NCBI GenBank assembly: GCA_002471865.1
Contig: DKQU01000019.1
Coordinates: forward strand, 1,410-17,143
Length of the DNA stretch: 15,734 nt
Direction: 5' to 3'
Source of the DNA: Fidelibacterota bacterium UBA7300
Lineage (GTDB): Bacteria; Fidelibacterota; Marinisomatia; Marinisomatales; UBA2128
Both the position numbers and the translations under genes were made by a program. Positions 8,269 to 15,532 of this stretch are shown here, in pieces. Each line of letters opens with the position of its first letter. Position 1 is the first letter of the stretch. The notes under the pieces were generated by a model. The model did no database searches. It saw only the letters and a program-made list of their open reading frames with translations, and was not told where the DNA came from.

Positions 8269-8658
8269 ATGACAAAGAAAAAATATACTAAGAAGAAGCT
8301 GTCTGAATTTGAAAAATTAATTCTCAAATTGAGGCAGAAAGCATTAGAAGAAATGGGGGTCATACGTGACAATTCCATCGACGATGCTGCTAATTTAGAT
8401 TCTATGGCACGAGACTCGAACTATGCTTACCATATGGCAGACGTAGGTACGGATGCTCAGGAAAGAGAGAAAGCATTTCTATGGCTCACGCGGGAAAATA
8501 ATTTTATTCGTTTTTTGGATGAAGCACTCGATCGCATTGCCAATGGTACTTACGGTAGCTGTATCGTCTGTGAAGAACTGATTCCGGCGGCAAGATTAAA
8601 AGAAGTGCCCCATACTCAGCACTGCGTAGAGTGTAAAAACAAAGACAACCACATCTAA
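8269..8658 (+). CDS. TraR/DksA-family C4 zinc-finger protein
   Basis: The 129-residue product has a basic N-terminus (KKKYTKKK), a predicted helical hairpin (about 10-90) and a C4 zinc finger, Cys98-X2-Cys101-X17-Cys119-X2-Cys122. DksA relatives enter the RNA polymerase secondary channel and modulate initiation, often with ppGpp. Two acidic residues near the predicted coiled-coil tip (Asp58, Asp62 in MADVGTDAQ) resemble the pattern in DksA/YteA-like proteins more than the exact DxxDxA of E. coli DksA, so ppGpp synergy cannot be assumed. AGAGGAG (8253-8259) inside the end of ileS is the ribosome binding site, so translation is probably linked to ileS. Position between ileS and lspA is common for this family in several phyla. 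I give no symbol because true DksA function is not established. Confidence 0.9.
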   Translation: MTKKKYTKKKLSEFEKLILKLRQKALEEMGVIRDNSIDDAANLDSMARDSNYAYHMADVGTDAQEREKAFLWLTRENNFIRFLDEALDRIANGTYGSCIVCEELIPAARLKEVPHTQHCVECKNKDNHI

Positions 8659-8662
8659 TTTA

Positions 8663-9133
8663 ATGAGAGTTTTGGTCTGGTCAGGCTTGGTGCTGATCCT
8701 CGATCAGTTAACCAAGCAAATTATCCGTGTCAATCTTGATCTATATGAATCTATCCGAGTCATCGGAGACAACATTCTAATTACCCATATAGAAAACCCC
8801 GGGATAGCGTTTGGTATAAATATTCAAGGCGGTTCACTTCTATTTATGATAGCTTCCTTATTAGCTACTGCTTTAATTTTTCTATATCTCTGGCGATGGC
8901 GTAATGCGTCTCTTCTAATTAGAGTTTCGCTAGCTCTTATCCTTGGTGGAGCTTTTGGTAATCTTACTGATAGATTTATTTTCGGAAAAGTAGTTGATTT
9001 TATTCAGATAGGTGCGGGTGGCTGGTACTGGCCTGTTTTTAACGTGGCAGATTCAGCAGTGACTATCGGTATGATCCTCTTCCTTTATTTGTCCTTTTTC
9101 AGACAAAATAGAGACGCGCCTGAGCTGGCCTGA
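8663..9133 (+). CDS. lspA: Lipoprotein signal peptidase (signal peptidase II)
   Basis: LspA is an inner-membrane aspartyl protease that removes the signal peptide of prolipoproteins before the lipid-modified cysteine. The 156-residue product has four hydrophobic segments (about 3-15, 57-77, 84-102, 124-146). The two catalytic aspartates are Asp103 in GNLTDRF and Asp130 in FNVADSAV, and the conserved ENPGIAFG motif lies near residue 44. The length is normal. The start codon comes four bases after the stop of the zinc-finger gene, with no good Shine-Dalgarno sequence, which suggests translational coupling. A lipoprotein gene at the right end of the window (15533) would be a substrate. The ileS-lspA linkage is widespread in bacteria. 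Confidence 0.96.
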   Translation: MRVLVWSGLVLILDQLTKQIIRVNLDLYESIRVIGDNILITHIENPGIAFGINIQGGSLLFMIASLLATALIFLYLWRWRNASLLIRVSLALILGGAFGNLTDRFIFGKVVDFIQIGAGGWYWPVFNVADSAVTIGMILFLYLSFFRQNRDAPELA

Positions 9134-9135
9134 CA

Positions 9136-10095
9136 ATGACAGTTCTCAAGCTCACTGCAGACCGTTCTAACGTAAGACTTGATAAGTATATTGCAGATGA
9201 GGTGGAAATCCTGTCACGGTCTAAAGCCCAGTCTAACATTAAAACCCATAATATTTTGGTAGATGGAATTCCTGCAAAACCGAGTCTTCTCCTTAGCGGT
9301 GGTGAACTCATTCAGATCGAATTACAGGATGCAGGAGAAATGTACTTGGAGTCTGAGGAGATGGATCTCGAAATACTCTATGAAGATGAAGATTTAGTTG
9401 CCATCAATAAATCTGCCGGAATAGTGGTCCACCCAGGTGCGGGGAATTATAACGGTACTCTCGTAAATGGACTTATATATCACTTTGATAAACTGTCAGA
9501 AGTGTACGGTTCTCAACGACCCGGGATTGTTCATCGATTGGATAAGGATACTTCTGGCGTATTGCTCATCGCAAAAAATGATACTGTTCACATGAAGCTT
9601 TCTAAACAATTCGCCGACCGTGATATCTCCAAAGTCTATATCGCTATAGTTTGGGGAAATCCTGCTGAAGAAAAAGGAGTGATAGCCGGCTCTTTGAAGA
9701 GGCACCCTAATGACCGTAAAAAGTTCATTGTCAGCGAAGAAGGTCGAAATGCAGAGACTCATTATCGACTGTTGGAATCTCTTGAAGACTTCTCTTTAAT
9801 TGAATTGCGTCCCAAGACAGGTCGAACTCATCAACTGCGTGTTCATATGCAGCATCTCGGTAATCCTATTTTTTCCGATGATATTTACGGTGGCGGTTTG
9901 TCGCGCAGCCGAGGTTTTTCTCCTCATATACGGAAGAAAGTTGCCGTACTTCATAAGCTGATGCCCAGACAGGCTTTGCACGCACTTTCTATCGGATTTG
10001 TTCATCCCGGAACCGGGCAAGAGATGGAAATTACAGCGCCACTTCCCGGTGATTTTCGAAACGTTCTTGCTCAAATGGAGCCAGTCGGTGTCTGA
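9136..10095 (+). CDS. rluD: Large-subunit rRNA pseudouridine synthase, RluD-like
   Basis: This enzyme isomerises uridines in RNA; RluD acts on helix 69 of 23S rRNA (1911/1915/1917 in E. coli). The 319-residue product has an N-terminal S4 RNA-binding domain (about 10-65, starting VRLDKYIADE) and the RluA-family catalytic domain. The signature HRLDKDTSG contains the catalytic Asp136, followed by GRTHQLRVHMQHLG near residue 230. The start follows the lspA stop by two bases. The 3' end overlaps the xerC start by eight bases. RluD is preferred over RluC or RluA because of the S4 domain, the length and the lspA neighbourhood, but the exact target uridines cannot be proved from sequence. Confidence 0.92.
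   Translation: MTVLKLTADRSNVRLDKYIADEVEILSRSKAQSNIKTHNILVDGIPAKPSLLLSGGELIQIELQDAGEMYLESEEMDLEILYEDEDLVAINKSAGIVVHPGAGNYNGTLVNGLIYHFDKLSEVYGSQRPGIVHRLDKDTSGVLLIAKNDTVHMKLSKQFADRDISKVYIAIVWGNPAEEKGVIAGSLKRHPNDRKKFIVSEEGRNAETHYRLLESLEDFSLIELRPKTGRTHQLRVHMQHLGNPIFSDDIYGGGLSRSRGFSPHIRKKVAVLHKLMPRQALHALSIGFVHPGTGQEMEITAPLPGDFRNVLAQMEPVGV
10077..10090 (+). promoter_or_regulatory. Ribosome binding site and GTG start of xerC inside rluD
   Basis: GGAG at 10077-10080 lies seven bases before GTG 10088-10090, in the xerC frame and within the last codons of rluD. This placement favours GTG 10088 over an ATG at 9998 in the same frame, which would add 30 residues unrelated to Xer N-termini and overlap rluD by 98 bases. 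Confidence 0.75.
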
Positions 10096-11020
10096 TATAA
10101 AAGTCAACTCGGTAGATGCATTCCTAGAATATCTTGAAAAAGAACGTGGCTATTCTCACCACTCTATCAGGAATTATCGAACTGATCTCTATTCATTCTG
10201 TGAATACATGGAACATAATCACAGTGAAATGAACGATTTTCGACGTGTAAAAAAGACCCTTATCCGAAATTATCTTGGTCAATTGATGGAACAGGGGCTC
10301 GCCGGTTCAACTGTGGCTCGTCATCTAGCTTCTTTAAAGTCATTTTTTAAATATCTGATGAGAGCTGAAGAAATTTCAATAAATCCGGCCGCAAACATAA
10401 AAAGCCCAAAATTAAAAAAGCGTCTGCCTACCTTCCTGGAAGAAGCTGTTGTGGCAAAATTACTGGAAATGCCTGATAAGGAAAAGTCATGGCTCGGGAG
10501 AAGAGACAGCGCCATACTTGAACTTTTTTACAGCACCGGCATCCGTATCAGTGAACTGGTAAATCTTTCCATCGGGGATGTAGACTTTGATGCCATGCTT
10601 ATCCGTGTAATGGGTAAGAGGAACAAGGAGAGGATAGTACCGTTTGGAAATCGCGCGCATCATGCATTGAGCAAATACATAAAAGAGCGGGAAAACCGTT
10701 TGGGTTCCCTTGAGAAAAGTGATCCTCTGTTTATTTCTACTCAAAAGAAACAGATAGCTGCCAGAACGGTCCGTGATCGTCTAGCTTTTTATCTTAATAA
10801 ATTTGAACGGTCAGAAGATGGTGAGAAATACAGGGGGATAAAGTGGAGCCCTCATACGTTGCGTCATGCGTTTGCTACCCACATGCTGGATAGAGGTGCT
10901 GATATCCGCGCAATCAAAGAACTGTTAGGACATGCCAGTCTGTCCTCAACTCAGGTTTATACTCATCTGCAAGTCGAACAGATGAAGAAGGTTTTTGTTC
11001 AATCTCACCCTCATGCGTAA
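10088..11020 (+). CDS. xerC: Tyrosine site-specific recombinase, XerC-like
   Basis: Xer recombinases resolve chromosome dimers at dif sites near the terminus, normally as XerC/XerD pairs. The 310-residue product (GTG start) has an N-terminal SAM-like core-binding domain (about 5-90, VDAFLEYLEKERGYS) and a C-terminal catalytic domain. All catalytic residues are present: Arg153 (GIRISEL), Lys177 (MGKRNKER), His256 and Arg259 (HTLRHAF), His282 (LGHASLSSTQ) and nucleophile Tyr291 (VYTH). HASLSSTQ and the HPHA end look more like XerC than XerD (which usually has HSDLSTTQ). Being fused into a housekeeping cluster, and with no repeats or integrase-type attachment site next to it, it is a chromosomal Xer rather than a mobile-element integrase. 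The C versus D choice is moderately sure. Confidence 0.92.
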   Translation: MSDIKVNSVDAFLEYLEKERGYSHHSIRNYRTDLYSFCEYMEHNHSEMNDFRRVKKTLIRNYLGQLMEQGLAGSTVARHLASLKSFFKYLMRAEEISINPAANIKSPKLKKRLPTFLEEAVVAKLLEMPDKEKSWLGRRDSAILELFYSTGIRISELVNLSIGDVDFDAMLIRVMGKRNKERIVPFGNRAHHALSKYIKERENRLGSLEKSDPLFISTQKKQIAARTVRDRLAFYLNKFERSEDGEKYRGIKWSPHTLRHAFATHMLDRGADIRAIKELLGHASLSSTQVYTHLQVEQMKKVFVQSHPHA

Positions 11021-11035
11021 GGAGTTTTTGCTCTT

Positions 11036-12628
11036 ATGAATTTGCATAGTTTAGGTCTGAAAACTGTCGGAGATATTCATCGAAATGTTTCGCCGGAAAA
11101 ACTTGTCAAGACAGCATTGAAAAGAAACGAAGGTGTTCTTGGAATGAATGGTGCCCTGATGGTTGACACAGGAAAATACACGGGAAGATCACCAAAGGAT
11201 AAATTTATTGTAGAGGAGATATCTACAAAAGACAACGTCTGGTGGGGCTCGGTGAATCAGCCCGTTTCTGAAGCTGTTTTTGATGAGTTATATCAAAAAG
11301 TGATAGATTATTACAATACCAACGAAGACGGTTTAGGAGCATTTGTTTTTGACGGTTACTCCGGAGCGGAAGCGGAAGTGGCTTTACCCATTCGGATGAT
11401 CGCCAAGAAAGCGTGGCAGGCACTTTTCGTAAACAACATGTTCATCCAACCTGAGTCGGAACAGTTGATTGATTTTAAGCCGAAATTTACAATCATAAAC
11501 GCCTCTCCGGTTTTAGATGACGAATGGGAAAAGCATGGTCTTCATTCAGAGACATTTATCCTTTTCAACTTGGAAAAAGGTATCGCTATTATTGGTGGAT
11601 CCGAATACGGCGGCGAGATGAAGAAAGGAATCTTTTCCGTCATGCATTACTACCTTCCACTTAAGGGAATTCTTACCATGCATTGCGCGGCTAATGTCGA
11701 TTTAAATAGCGATAATCCCGCGCTCTTTTTTGGTCTCTCCGGAACTGGTAAAACGACACTTTCCACCGATCCAAAGCGATTGCTGATAGGTGACGATGAA
11801 CACGGCTGGTCTGACAGCGGAATTTTCAATCTCGAAGGGGGCTGCTACGCTAAGGCGATTAATCTAAGCAAGGAACATGAACCTGGAATCTGGGGAGCCA
11901 TCAGACCCGGAGCCCTCTTGGAAAATCTAGTCTATGATGAGAAAACTCTGGTTGTGGACTTCAATGATTCTTCCAAGACGGAAAATACCCGTATTTGTTA
12001 TCCACTGAACCATATTGAGGAATCTCTTTATGCTCAAGGAAAGCCCAGCATTTCCGGTCATCCTAATACTATTCTGTTCCTTTCCTGCGACGCGTACGGA
12101 ATTTTACCGCCTGTCTCAAAACTGACACCCGAACAGGCTATGTATCATTTCATAAGCGGGTACACGGCTAAAGTAGCGGGAACAGAGCGAGGCATCACTG
12201 AACCGCAGGCGACGTTTTCCCCATGCTTCGGGGGCCCCTTCCTGACTCTCAATCCTTTGGTTTATGGTGAACTTCTAAAGGAAAAGATGAACCATCATGG
12301 GGCTAAAGTCTATCTTGTTAATACCGGTTGGAGCGGTGGGTCTGCCATGTCAGGCGCTTCCCGTATGTCTCTCCCCGCTACAAGAGCCATGGTGACAGCT
12401 ATTCTCGATGGTAGCATTGAGAAATCACAATGTATTGAGGAACCGGTTTTCGGGCTTGAGATTCCTACTCAACTACAAGGTGTTGATTCGTCTATACTCA
12501 ACCCTAGAGAGACTTGGCAGAACAAGGAAGAATATGACCGAACAGCAAAAATATTGGTGGAGAAGTTTCGTAATAATTTCAAACAATATAGTGATGATAC
12601 TGGTGAACTGCAAAAAGCAGGCCCTTAG
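11036..12628 (+). CDS. pckA: Phosphoenolpyruvate carboxykinase (ATP-dependent)
   Basis: PckA converts oxaloacetate and ATP to phosphoenolpyruvate, CO2 and ADP, the entry step of gluconeogenesis, in the cytoplasm. The 530-residue length fits the ATP-dependent family. Visible motifs are the substrate loop TGRSPKDKF with Arg51, the metal ligands Lys197 (YGGEMKKG) and His216 (MHCAANV), the P-loop GLSGTGKT (233-240), and the acidic kinase-2 motif LLIGDDEHGW with Asp253/Asp254. The adenine-site region ENTRICYPLNHIEES follows. GGAG (11021-11024) precedes ATG 11036 by 11 bases, slightly long spacing. It follows xerC by 15 bases and precedes hpf by 26, so it is probably cotranscribed with both. The motifs exclude the GTP-dependent family, which has a different sequence. 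Confidence 0.97.
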   Translation: MNLHSLGLKTVGDIHRNVSPEKLVKTALKRNEGVLGMNGALMVDTGKYTGRSPKDKFIVEEISTKDNVWWGSVNQPVSEAVFDELYQKVIDYYNTNEDGLGAFVFDGYSGAEAEVALPIRMIAKKAWQALFVNNMFIQPESEQLIDFKPKFTIINASPVLDDEWEKHGLHSETFILFNLEKGIAIIGGSEYGGEMKKGIFSVMHYYLPLKGILTMHCAANVDLNSDNPALFFGLSGTGKTTLSTDPKRLLIGDDEHGWSDSGIFNLEGGCYAKAINLSKEHEPGIWGAIRPGALLENLVYDEKTLVVDFNDSSKTENTRICYPLNHIEESLYAQGKPSISGHPNTILFLSCDAYGILPPVSKLTPEQAMYHFISGYTAKVAGTERGITEPQATFSPCFGGPFLTLNPLVYGELLKEKMNHHGAKVYLVNTGWSGGSAMSGASRMSLPATRAMVTAILDGSIEKSQCIEEPVFGLEIPTQLQGVDSSILNPRETWQNKEEYDRTAKILVEKFRNNFKQYSDDTGELQKAGP

Positions 12629-12654
12629 TATAAAACTGAAATAGAGGAGGTGGT

Positions 12655-12945
12655 ATGAAAGTTGAAATAACAGCCCGACATTTTAATCTACCCGACAATG
12701 CTAAAGAACACATTGAATCGAGACTTGAACGAATAGATCGATACATTCATAATCCCATAGGCTGTAAAGTGATTTTAGAACACGAGAACAATACCCATGC
12801 TGCCGAAATATCGCTTGCACTGTCAGGCAAGAACATCTTTGTAAAGGACTCTTCCGAAAACCTTCTCAAGTCTTTCGACAGTGCATTTAATAAGCTCGTG
12901 GGACGAGTGAAGAAGTTCAAGGAAATCCGCACCAGTCACAATTAG
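12655..12945 (+). CDS. hpf: Short ribosome hibernation promoting factor (HPF/RaiA, S30AE family)
   Basis: The 96-residue product has the S30AE fold: MKVEITARHFNLPDNAKEHI gives strand 1 and helix 1, then two strands (CKVILEHE, AEISLALSG), then a helix containing SFDSAFNKL. The family binds the 30S decoding centre, blocks mRNA and tRNA access, and stores ribosomes in stationary phase. The protein ends after the S30AE domain, so it is the short form without the C-terminal dimerisation domain of long HPF. The ribosome binding site GAGGAGG (12644-12650), four bases before ATG, is the strongest in the window and predicts high translation. HPF versus YfiA-type activity cannot be separated by sequence. 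It is the last gene of the close-packed cluster. Confidence 0.93.
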   Translation: MKVEITARHFNLPDNAKEHIESRLERIDRYIHNPIGCKVILEHENNTHAAEISLALSGKNIFVKDSSENLLKSFDSAFNKLVGRVKKFKEIRTSHN

Positions 12946-12968
12946 CGGATAATAACAGCATAAATCAG

Positions 12969-12998
12969 TTGGTTTTCCGAGGGGAAGTGGATTAACTT
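12969..12998 (+). promoter_or_regulatory. Candidate promoter for metK-ahcY
   Basis: The 96-base gap between hpf and metK holds TTGGTT (12969-12974) and TAACTT (12993-12998) with an 18-base spacer. The downstream box reads TAACTTT, the same seven bases as in the candidate promoter before ileS. No clear terminator or SAM riboswitch fold is seen in the gap, so readthrough from hpf is also possible. Confidence 0.3.
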
Positions 12999-13041
12999 TA
13001 TTTTTACTTCTGTTTAACAAAATAATAGGTTGAGAAAGAAA

Positions 13042-14238
13042 ATGAGCTCGAAAATATTTACGTCTGAATCGGTTACTGAAGGTCACCCTGATAAGGTTTG
13101 TGACCAGATATCTGATGCTATCCTTGATGATCTGCTTTGTAAAGATACAGAATCAAGAGTAGCCTGTGAAGTGTTGACATCTACAGGATTAGTACTTGTG
13201 GCTGGCGAAATTAGTACAGACTGTTACTCTGATATTCCTTCTGTTGTAAGAAAAACTCTTGGAGAAATCGGTTATACTAATCCGGAATATGGTCTTGACT
13301 ATCAGGATTGCTCCGTACTTATTTCTGTCCACGAACAAAGTGCTAACATATCAGTAGGCGTAACAGAGACGGAAGATCGAGAGCAGGGTGCCGGTGATCA
13401 GGGTTTGATGTTTGGATATGCCAGTAATGAAACTGATGTGCTGATGCCGCTTCCAATAACACTTGCGCATAGATTGTCCGAGAAACTTGCAGCTGTACGG
13501 AAAGAAGGAATTTTACCGTGGACTCGTCCTGATGGTAAATCTCAAGTCTCAGTTCTTTATGAGGATAACAAACCCGTACGTGTTGAAAAGGTTGTTATTG
13601 CAATTCAACATGATCACGGTGTGCCTAACGAGAAAATCCATAAAGAAATACAGCAAGAGGTTATCCTGCCGGTTTGTGAGGATTGGCTTCATGACGGCAC
13701 TGAGTTTCTAATTAACTCCACTGGTATTTTTGAAAAAGGCGGTCCCGAAGCTGACACAGGTCTAACCGGTAGAAAAATTATCGTCGATACTTACGGTGGG
13801 ACCGGTCGTCATGGTGGTGGAGCTTTTTCAGGAAAGGACCCTAGTAAAGTGGACAGATCGGCGACTTATATGGCCCGCCACATCGCTAAGAATCTTGTTG
13901 CAGCTGGTTTAGCTGAACGATGCGAAATTCAGTTTGCTTACTCCATCGGAGAAGCAAATCCAGTATCGCTGAATGTGAACTCATTCGGTACTGGCTCAAT
14001 GCAGGATGAGGATCTGGAGAAGATAATTAGGGACAATTTCCCACTTAAACCGAGAGAAATCATAGACTATCTTGACCTGAAAAATCCAATCTATCAGCCG
14101 ACAGCAGCATACGGTCATTTTGGACGTGAGCCAAAGAGGGAAATTGTTGAGTGGAAGGAGAATGGTGAAGTGCACTCTTCAGAACATAATTTTTTCACAT
14201 GGGAAAAAACGGATAAAGCCGAATCATTAAAACGTTAG
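13042..14238 (+). CDS. metK: S-adenosylmethionine synthetase
   Basis: MetK makes S-adenosylmethionine from methionine and ATP, supplying methyl groups. The start is ATG 13042, giving 398 residues that begin MSSKIFTSESVTEGHPDKV as in the family. A TTG at 13030 would only add four basic residues. Active-site motifs are GHPDK (His15, Asp17), GAGDQG (116-121) and the loop GGGAFSGKD (258-266, Lys265) followed by PSKVDRSATYMARHIAKN. The length is standard for bacterial MetK. The upstream AGAAAG is a weak ribosome binding site. It is followed after 19 bases by ahcY, so the pair covers synthesis of the methyl donor and removal of its inhibitory by-product. Confidence 0.98.
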   Translation: MSSKIFTSESVTEGHPDKVCDQISDAILDDLLCKDTESRVACEVLTSTGLVLVAGEISTDCYSDIPSVVRKTLGEIGYTNPEYGLDYQDCSVLISVHEQSANISVGVTETEDREQGAGDQGLMFGYASNETDVLMPLPITLAHRLSEKLAAVRKEGILPWTRPDGKSQVSVLYEDNKPVRVEKVVIAIQHDHGVPNEKIHKEIQQEVILPVCEDWLHDGTEFLINSTGIFEKGGPEADTGLTGRKIIVDTYGGTGRHGGGAFSGKDPSKVDRSATYMARHIAKNLVAAGLAERCEIQFAYSIGEANPVSLNVNSFGTGSMQDEDLEKIIRDNFPLKPREIIDYLDLKNPIYQPTAAYGHFGREPKREIVEWKENGEVHSSEHNFFTWEKTDKAESLKR

Positions 14239-14246
14239 TAAATGAA

Positions 14247-14260
14247 TGGAGATATAATTG
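14247..14260 (+). promoter_or_regulatory. Ribosome binding site and TTG start of ahcY
   Basis: TGGAG (14247-14251) lies six bases before TTG 14258-14260. The next in-frame ATG is 14333 and would remove the conserved N-terminal stretch DYHIADVELAAEGKRRI, so TTG is the supported start. The nearby ATG at 14242 is out of frame and reaches a stop after seven codons. Confidence 0.8.
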
Positions 14261-15514
14261 ACTGATTATCATATAGCTGATGTAGAATTAGCCGCTGAAG
14301 GGAAACGGCGGATTTTGTGGGCAGATAGAAATATGCCTGTTCTTACTTCTATACGTGAACGATTTTCTGATGAAGAACCGTTAAAAGATGTTCGTCTTTC
14401 AGCTTGCCTACATGTAACTGCAGAGACAGCCAATCTGATGCGGACCCTCAAAGCCGGTGGGGCTGATGTGCTTCTTTGTGCATCTAATCCTCTTTCCACA
14501 CAGAATGATGTGGCGGCCTCTCTCGTAGAGGATTTTGGCATCAAGACTTATGCAGTTAACGGCGAAGACAGAGAAACCTATTACGATCACATACGAGCTG
14601 CACTGGACTTTAAACCGAAGATTACTCTTGATGATGGTGCCGATTTGGTCAGCACACTCCACTCGGACTATCCTGAAGATATTTCAGGGGTACGCTGCAG
14701 TATGGAAGAGACTACCACCGGCGTCATCCGACTTGAAGCGATGGCACAAGATGGAGCGCTGAAAATACCTGTTGTTGCGGTGAACGATGCTGATACAAAA
14801 CATCTTTTCGACAATCAGTACGGAACAGGACAATCTACAGTAGATGGGATTATTCGTGCCACAGATGTTCTGCTTGCTGGGAAAACCTTTGTGGTTGGAG
14901 GTTACGGTATGTGCGGACGCGGTCTTGCCAATCGAGCCCGAGGCATGGGTGCTCATGTGGTCGTGACGGAAGTTGAACCGGTGAGAGCTCTTCAGGCTGT
15001 CATGGACGGATTTAAGGTCATGTCAATGGATGATGCAGCTATTATTGGTGATATTTTCTGTACTGTCACAGGAAATACCACAGTTTTGACCACTCAGCAT
15101 TTCGAAAAAATGAAAGATGGTGCACTAATTGCGAACTCTGGTCATTTCAATGTGGAAATCAATATTGAAGGGTTAGAGATGCTCGCCAATAAAGTCAACA
15201 GAAATGTTCGTAATTATGTGGATGAATATCTGTTTTCTGATGGCCGTAGTGTCTATCTGTTAGGTGAAGGACGCCTCATCAATCTGGTGGCTGCGGAAGG
15301 CCATCCTGCCGATGTCATGGATATGAGTTTTGCACTTCAGGCACTCATGGCAGAATACAGTATGAAAAATGATCTTACGCCTGCAGTTCATTCAGTACCT
15401 CGGGAGGTTGACAAGCTTGTTGCCAGCCTCAAACTACAGACTATGGGGATAGAGATTGATGCATTATCAGATGAACAGGAGACGTATTTAAATTCGTGGG
15501 AAGAAGGTACCTAA
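14258..15514 (+). CDS. ahcY: S-adenosylhomocysteine hydrolase (adenosylhomocysteinase), short archaeal/Thermotoga-like class
   Basis: AhcY reversibly splits S-adenosylhomocysteine into adenosine and homocysteine with bound NAD, keeping methyltransferases active. The 418-residue product starts at TTG. Substrate-site residues visible are His52 (CLHVTAE), Asp125/Asp126 (DDGADL), Glu150-Glu151 (EETTTGV), Lys181, Asp185 and Asn186 (DTKHLFDN), and His296 (NSGHFNVE). The NAD-binding Rossmann motif is GYGMCGRG (215-222). The protein ends LNSWEEGT, so it lacks the C-terminal tail with Lys and Tyr that caps NAD of the partner subunit in mammalian-type enzymes. NPLSTQNDVA also points to the short class. 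Some archaeal members of this class prefer S-inosylhomocysteine, so substrate preference is not fully certain. Placement after metK supports the methyl-cycle role. Confidence 0.95.
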   Translation: MTDYHIADVELAAEGKRRILWADRNMPVLTSIRERFSDEEPLKDVRLSACLHVTAETANLMRTLKAGGADVLLCASNPLSTQNDVAASLVEDFGIKTYAVNGEDRETYYDHIRAALDFKPKITLDDGADLVSTLHSDYPEDISGVRCSMEETTTGVIRLEAMAQDGALKIPVVAVNDADTKHLFDNQYGTGQSTVDGIIRATDVLLAGKTFVVGGYGMCGRGLANRARGMGAHVVVTEVEPVRALQAVMDGFKVMSMDDAAIIGDIFCTVTGNTTVLTTQHFEKMKDGALIANSGHFNVEINIEGLEMLANKVNRNVRNYVDEYLFSDGRSVYLLGEGRLINLVAAEGHPADVMDMSFALQALMAEYSMKNDLTPAVHSVPREVDKLVASLKLQTMGIEIDALSDEQETYLNSWEEGT

Positions 15515-15532
15515 AACAGCTCTGAAAACATT

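Noticed and set aside
10088..11020. xerC as an integrase marking a mobile element
   Set aside because: It is embedded in a housekeeping cluster, has XerC-type motifs, and there are no direct repeats, tRNA gene or cargo genes next to it.
12408..12644. 78-codon + strand frame overlapping the end of pckA
   Set aside because: It is in another frame of a conserved gene, and its sequence shows no domain; the GAGGAGG near its end belongs to hpf.
13030..13041. TTG 13030 as the metK start
   Set aside because: It adds only MRKK to a protein whose family normally begins a few residues before FTSESVTEGHPDK; ATG 13042 fits better.
12946..13041. SAM riboswitch before metK
   Set aside because: The 96-base gap lacks a multi-stem aptamer; only weak pairings such as TTCC/GGAA are seen, with no terminator or sequester helix.
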